DNA of 64,000 nt from Pestalotiopsis fici W106-1 (lineage: Eukaryota > Ascomycota > Sordariomycetes > Amphisphaeriales > Sporocadaceae): assembly GCF_000516985.1 (NCBI RefSeq), contig NW_006917093.1:3472001-3536000 (forward strand), read 5' to 3'. Numbering within the stretch: the first letter of the stretch is position 1; each line of letters starts with the position of its first letter. This document shows positions 58,525 through 64,000 of this stretch, piece by piece. The position numbers and the translations under genes were made by a program. The notes below the pieces were generated by a model. It did no database searches. It was not told where the DNA came from and was given only the letters and a program-made list of their open reading frames with translations.

Positions 58525-60873
58525 GCTATTGTCACGATCTTTTTTTTGCTTTGCATTGGGTGTTCTGATGGACGGGTCATGGCGTTTCTTGAGTTTATAT
58601 GATGGAGATCAAATTGGCAACATGATTATACAAAACAAAGTTTGATTTGTTCTGCCATGACAAATTATCAATACATTCTTTTCTCTTGTGACTGATTTTT
58701 ATCACCAATGCAAACAATCACATGCATAGTATACCCAGTGACAAGACAATAAACCGGATAAAAATAAAGATACCTGGGTTATGAGCAGCGAACGGATATG
58801 GTGACCACTGGCCTTGGATCTTGCGTGTTGTTCTAGATACCGAAAATCTTGGTGCATCGCCTCTAGCAATGTCGGTCGTCATGATCCACGAAACAAATGC
58901 CTTAAAATACTCCATGATTCATATTAGACTAGAAATGATAGACAGTCTTCCATCGATATAATCGACTTGTTCGTAGCGAGACAGACCTTTCTATGTCAAT
59001 ATATTCAATACCCTTGGTTCGTAGGACCTTGAACACTGATTAATTTGTGACTCGGACGACCCTCACGGAATATTTCTATTTGGCCCGTGTCTTGCGTAAA
59101 GTAGTTTCTGGTGTCGAGGTCAACACGGGCAATCTTGCGGAAAGTTTAGGAAGACAGGCCAAGATTGCGTGCGTTCATGACTACTTGGTACTTTACCTAA
59201 ACAATAAAGGCCTGCAAGGTAAATCGTCAACCTAGATGGGCGAGGGAGGAGCACCAGTAACCAGAGTTATGTATACATTGCCTTGGTCATAGGGTGTATT
59301 CAGGACAGCAGTTGGCCAGAGAATCTAGTCCCAGCCAGTGTATCCCCGCCCTTGTTGCTCTTTATATACAATTTCCTCCTATCTATAATTTTATTGCCGC
59401 TTACCTGCATTTTGTATGTAAGCAGTCGAGATGAAGAATAACGTGACAAGCAATAATGGCTCTAAACATGAGGTCTCGGTTTCAAATATTGAACTTATAG
59501 TTTATCACACTTGACCTCTTAGGATGTCTGATAATTCGGTGTCTCGGCGCATGTATCGACCCAGTCGGAGACACACTTTTCACTCTAAGGCGTTCGAGCC
59601 TTGTCTCCGAAGAAGTTCTCACAATTCCGCGAAGGAGACAAATAGTCTCGGTACCACTAATTGACAAATACACTTGCGAGATCACGGCCCTAGACGGTAG
59701 CGAAGATTTGACATACATGAGCATGATTTGGATTCAGCGCATCTAATAGCACGGATCTCATAAAGAGGTACAAAAATATAATCAAGGCTGTCCTAAGGAC
59801 GGAGTATGTAGGCAGACTAGAGCTGGGCCTCGATATCCTCGAATTCGTCTCTCACGGAACGAATGACGCACTCATCATCTCTTTTATGGTAGACACTGTT
59901 AGTTTAAAGAAAGTAAAAGAGGAGGTGGTATATTGTTCAGCCGGCCGACATATTGTATATAACTCGTGGTATGATTTTTCAAATGTGAGGTGTCGGAGGC
60001 CAAATGGAGATAATTCAACCGCAATAATAATTTCGTCCTCACTGTCCGCACAGAGAAAAGAGAGGAAAAAAAGGGAATAAAATAAATTTGCATTGCTTCT
60101 GTCTCAATTATGCTGCTCGATTGACACCATATTTACCCAGAAGCAAAAACATATTCAATTATTGCAAACGCAATAACTGATTGACGCCACGACTGATACA
60201 ATGCTTGATTTGACTTGATGTGACCTTGTCTTTGACTGGGTGACTAATGGGGCAATTGACTACTCTGCTACATTACAATATTTCAGAAGCGCGTTTTCCT
60301 CTGGTATGTAGCATATCCTCCCTCCCTCTTCTCGTCGACTTTGCCGACTGAGGTATTCTTATATGCTCGTATCATCGCAAATATACCATAATAGCGCCAT
60401 TCTTCAGCCTTTCCTTTCCCCGAGGGAAGATGCATAGCGGGACTGCCGTGGCTGAATGCATTACATTTTGTGACTATGCACATGCTAATCCCATAGGAAC
60501 ATCTATAGTAGACAGAGGATACCCCAGCGCAACTGTAAACCCGCCAAAAGACACACGAAGCGGCTTTCCTTGGTTGCGGGAGAAGCAAGCATATCCATGT
60601 CCAGGCAAAGGCTTGGTAGCCTTTACGAGGGCTGAGATTGCAGTCAAATACCCGGCACCAAGGCATTGCTTTCTTTTTCTACTACAATCTGGTTAGCGGC
60701 GCATATACATTTGTCATTTGCATCATCACGGCTCGAAACGCGCAGGACTTGGATAAGAGAGAGTTTATTTTACTCGAGAAATCCCAAGGCCATCGCACAC
60801 GCCGTTTATTATAATATCGCTACAATTTTGAGCCCATTACCAAAAACATACGATCAACACTCCCTCTAGACGC
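58525..60873. other. 2.3-kb convergent region without a recognised gene
   Basis: Lies between the stops of the CPS small subunit and the multifunctional enzyme. Generally AT-richer than the flanking genes. Short frames only, with no family resemblance. Confidence 0.5.
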
Positions 60874-63816
60874 TCAAACCAGCTCAGCGGCAGCGCCCGA
60901 GATGGCAGGCTTGCCCGTCTCCTTGACCTTTGTCTGGAAAATGACCTTCTTACCCTCCTTCCACATTTCGGTAACCAGAGTCTCGCCCGGCAAAACGGTA
61001 CCGGCAAAGCGGACCTTGATGTTCTTGTAGGGGCCAAACTTTTCGTAGACGGCCTTGCCGGCGATACCCATGAAGCAGAGGCCGTGGAGAATGGGGCGCT
61101 TGAAGCCACCCATCTTGGCAAAGTTGGGGTCAACGTGGAGGGGGTTGTAGTCGCCGCTGAGACGGTAAACGGCGGCCTGCTCCTCGGTGGTCTTTTCCTC
61201 GACAATCACATCGGGCATGCGCTTGGGCGGGACGTTGATGGCGGTGGCGGCGCCGCGGTCCTCGGGCTTGTTGGGGCCGCCAAAGCCGCCGCAGCCGCGC
61301 AGGAAGACGGTCGCCTCATTGTAGAAAATCTCCTCGCCCGTCTCGGCATTGACGGTCGAGACGCCGCTCTTGAGGATGGCGGCTGAGCCCTTGTCCACGA
61401 CCTCGATGAGCTTGGAATAGTTCTTGGTGGTGGCCGACGTCGGGATCGGGTACTTCTTGATCTCAAGGTACTGCTCGCCGTGGAGGAGCATCATGGGGTT
61501 AAAGTTGGGCACAACCTCATCCATGCTAAATGGTGTGTTGACGTCAAACTGAGGAATGACGCCAAAAGTCGGGAGGACTTGGAAATCCTCGTGTCCCTCG
61601 AAAATGTAAGCAAGATCGGTTCTCTTGGCGCCGACTCCCAGGTTGTAAAGCATGGAATCTCTCTCCGTGTAGGTAAATACAGTCTCCGGAGACTCCTTGG
61701 ATTTCGCATCGGCAATGGCCTTTAGGTATTTACCGCCATCAGATGGGGCGGGCGCAGACGAGGGCTTGGACTTCTGATTTCACGAGGACTCGTCAACATG
61801 ATTCATATTACACTATATTTTTTCAAAGATATACACTCATTCGAGCTGAGGCAAAGACAATATGGGATTTCATACCTTGCCGGCCCCGCTCGTGTTCTGC
61901 AAGTTCTCCATGACCTTTTGGACAGCATCCTGTGGCTTCTCAGGGTGGTCTGCCCGGCCGTCTTCAAAGTTGATGATCTTCTCCCACTGCTGGAGAACAG
62001 CCTCGGGGGTCAAGGGCTTGTCAACAGGGAAACCAGCACCGCCTGTTCGCTGCCACCTTGTCTGGCCAGCCCAGCCACTGCCAACTTCGTACAGACCTCC
62101 AGTGGGGTTCTTAGGTCCCTTTTCAGCCGACAAAGCCAGCACAAGAGGAGCAATGTAGTCGGGCTTGAAGGCCTGGACCATTTCCTCGGGCATAATGGTG
62201 GCCGTCATGGCAGTACCAGCGTTGGGTGCAATGGTGTTGACGTAGATGTTGTACTTGGCACCCTCGAGAGCGAGTGCTCTAGAGAAACCAAGGATACCAC
62301 ATTTCTATGTCTTGTCAGTATAACGGTTTCTCTCAAGTTTTTCAATGTGCTACTTACAGCTGCGGCATAGTTGGCCTGACCAAAGTTACCGTAGATACCA
62401 CTGGTGGAAGTTGTGTTGACAATGCGACCAAACTTTTGCTTCAGCAAGATAGGCCATGCTGCCTTGGTGACCTTGTATGTACCGCGAAGGTGAACGTTGA
62501 GGACGGGGTCCCAGAGGCTGTCATCCATGTTGGTAAAGGCCTTGTCGCGGAGGATACCGGCATTGTTGATAATGATATCAATGCGGCCAAAAGCATCCAT
62601 GGCACCCTTTACGACTGTCTCGCCTTCCTCTGCTGAAGCCTTGACTCCGACGGCCTTGCCACCGAGCTTCTTGATCTCCTCGACGACATTGTCGGGGTTG
62701 ACCAAGTCGTTGACAACAATAGAAGCACCAGCCTTGGCAAATGCCAGAGCGTAAGCGCGACCGATGCCAGCTCCGGCACCAGTGATCAGGGCCACGCGGC
62801 CCTTGAAGTCAACCTTGTCGCCCTGCTCACTGGGACCCATCTTCATGGATTCCTCGAGGAGGGTCATGAAATCATTGGGTCCCGAGGGGTACTGAGGGTT
62901 TGAAAAGTCCGTCACCTTGTTCCATTGCTTCAGGACAGCGCTGGCAGTGTAGCTTTCGTCGGCCTTGAGCAAAAGACCGCTGGATCTCTCCCACCTGAGC
63001 TTGGCAATGTGTCCACCACCAACCTCCCAGATGGATCCGTTTTCGGTCGTGTTGCTCTTGTGGACCAGGACAGCCACGAGAGGAACTACCCACTCGGGCT
63101 TCAAGGCTTGCAAGACATCGGGCGGCATGACGGTCTCGGTCATGCGGCTGGCGGCAATGGGGGCAATGACGTTGGAAATGATGTTGTACTTTGCGCCCTC
63201 CTTGGCCAGGGTCTCTGTGAAGCCGACTTGCGCCAGCTTGGCGGCCGAGTAGTTGCACTGACCAAAGCTGCCAAAGAGACCGGCCGCCGATGCCGTGTTG
63301 ATGACACGACCGTACTTTTGCTTGCGGAAGTATGGCCAGGCGGCGCGGGCGCACTTGTAAGCACCCTTGACGTGCACCTTCATGATCAGATCCCAGTCGG
63401 CATCTGACATGTTCTTGAAGCTGATATCGCGGAGGATTCCGGCATTGTTGATCAATACATCGATTCGGCCGTAGTTTTGAATGGCGGTCTCGATAATCTT
63501 TTCGCCGTTTTCGACGCTGTCATAGTTGGCGACAGCCTGGCCGCCGGCCTTTTTGATTTCTTCGACGACTACATCTGCAGCCTGTCGGAGACCGAACCTC
63601 GTGTGTAAGCATGTGGTCTCCACTAGTTGCTGACGATGGACATGGAGCTGGTTTTACCTTTGTCGAGTTTCCCTCGCCCTTGAATGAACCGCCGAGGTCG
63701 TTGACGACAACCTTTGCTCCCCTCGAGCCGAAAAAGGTAGCATATGCCTTGCCCAGACCACCACCTGCGCCGGTAACGACGACGACCTGGTCGTCAAAGC
63801 GCAACTGTTCCGTCAT
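60874..63816 (-). CDS. fox2: Peroxisomal multifunctional beta-oxidation enzyme (Fox2/MFE-2)
   Basis: Carries out the hydration and (R)-3-hydroxyacyl-CoA dehydrogenation steps of fatty-acid beta-oxidation. Minus-strand exons are 63816-63658, 63581-62358, 62304-61876 and 61773-60874, giving 903 aa. Two short-chain dehydrogenase units come first. Unit A has [23 protein letters not shown] and the YSAAK active site. Unit B has [23 protein letters not shown] and a YAAAK site, with the 53-nt intron falling just before the catalytic Lys. The C-terminal 2-enoyl-CoA hydratase 2 (hotdog) domain has the catalytic motif [14 protein letters not shown] and [12 protein letters not shown]. This is the usual fungal order and length. 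The predicted C-terminus is GAAAELV, with no SKL-type PTS1. The ATG at 63816 matches the family start [16 protein letters not shown]. Confidence 0.96.
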
Positions 63817-64000
63817 TGTGCTGAAAGCTATGATAAGATGATCCCCGACGGATTGATTATAAAGGGAAGAAAGGGGAAAGGGCGGGATGTACAGAGAAGG
63901 ATCAAATTGTGATACAAAATGATGAGAGGTTATAGAGAGAAGGGAAAAAAGGTTGGATTGGAAGGGTATCAGTAATAGACCAGAAGATATGGTGTCCAGT
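63817..64000. promoter_or_regulatory. Start of the fox2 upstream region
   Basis: The last 184 bp of the window, purine-rich on the plus strand (pyrimidine-rich leader on the coding strand). No motif named with confidence. Confidence 0.4.

Overview
This window comes from a filamentous ascomycete (Pezizomycotina), most likely Sordariomycetes and possibly Hypocreales. Short GT-AG introns of about 40-260 nt interrupt most genes. The proteins are fungal nuclear-encoded types: monopolin Pcs1, a fungal-type multifunctional beta-oxidation enzyme, a desaturase-cytochrome b5 fusion, and arginine-specific carbamoyl phosphate synthase preceded by an arginine attenuator peptide uORF. No species is assigned, because no database search was possible. 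Exon boundaries were worked out by hand from splice consensus, reading phase and family conservation. In every multi-exon gene except the frameshifted dehydrogenase, the spliced lengths are multiples of three.

Layout, left to right: Pcs1/Csm1 monopolin (-), diverging from Msp1/ATAD1 (+); a LysM-domain protein (+); Arv1 (+), converging on V-ATPase subunit e (-); a foldback or MITE-like element at 11026-11628; a 3-hydroxyisobutyrate dehydrogenase-like gene (-) with a probable 1-nt frameshift, diverging from a PflA-like radical SAM protein (+); an unrecognised 220-aa protein (+), converging on a NECAP-like protein (-), which diverges from mitochondrial Lon protease (+). After 5.4 kb without a recognised gene come a divergent protein kinase (+), 3.3 kb without a gene, a stearoyl-CoA desaturase (+), and a SNF2/RAD5-type RING ATPase (-). 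About 8.4 kb follows that holds only one weak RS-rich ORF (-). The right part holds a tandem-RRM/RGG protein (+), an Arf GAP (+), ETF-beta (+), carbamoyl phosphate synthase small subunit (+) with its leader peptide, and the peroxisomal multifunctional enzyme (-).

Most genes are single-copy housekeeping genes, not a functional cluster. Lon, ETF-beta, Msp1, the CPS small subunit and probably the radical SAM protein share a mitochondrial location. Desaturase, Arv1, ETF-beta and the multifunctional enzyme share lipid metabolism. There is no sign of an operon, CRISPR array, prophage, secondary-metabolite cluster or rRNA/tRNA gene. The most striking item is the arginine attenuator peptide uORF. It is split over three exons including a 13-nt micro-exon, so splicing decides whether the regulatory peptide can be made. 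Next in interest are the foldback element with a nested insertion, the frameshifted dehydrogenase, the kinase with altered catalytic motifs, and the large gene-poor stretches.
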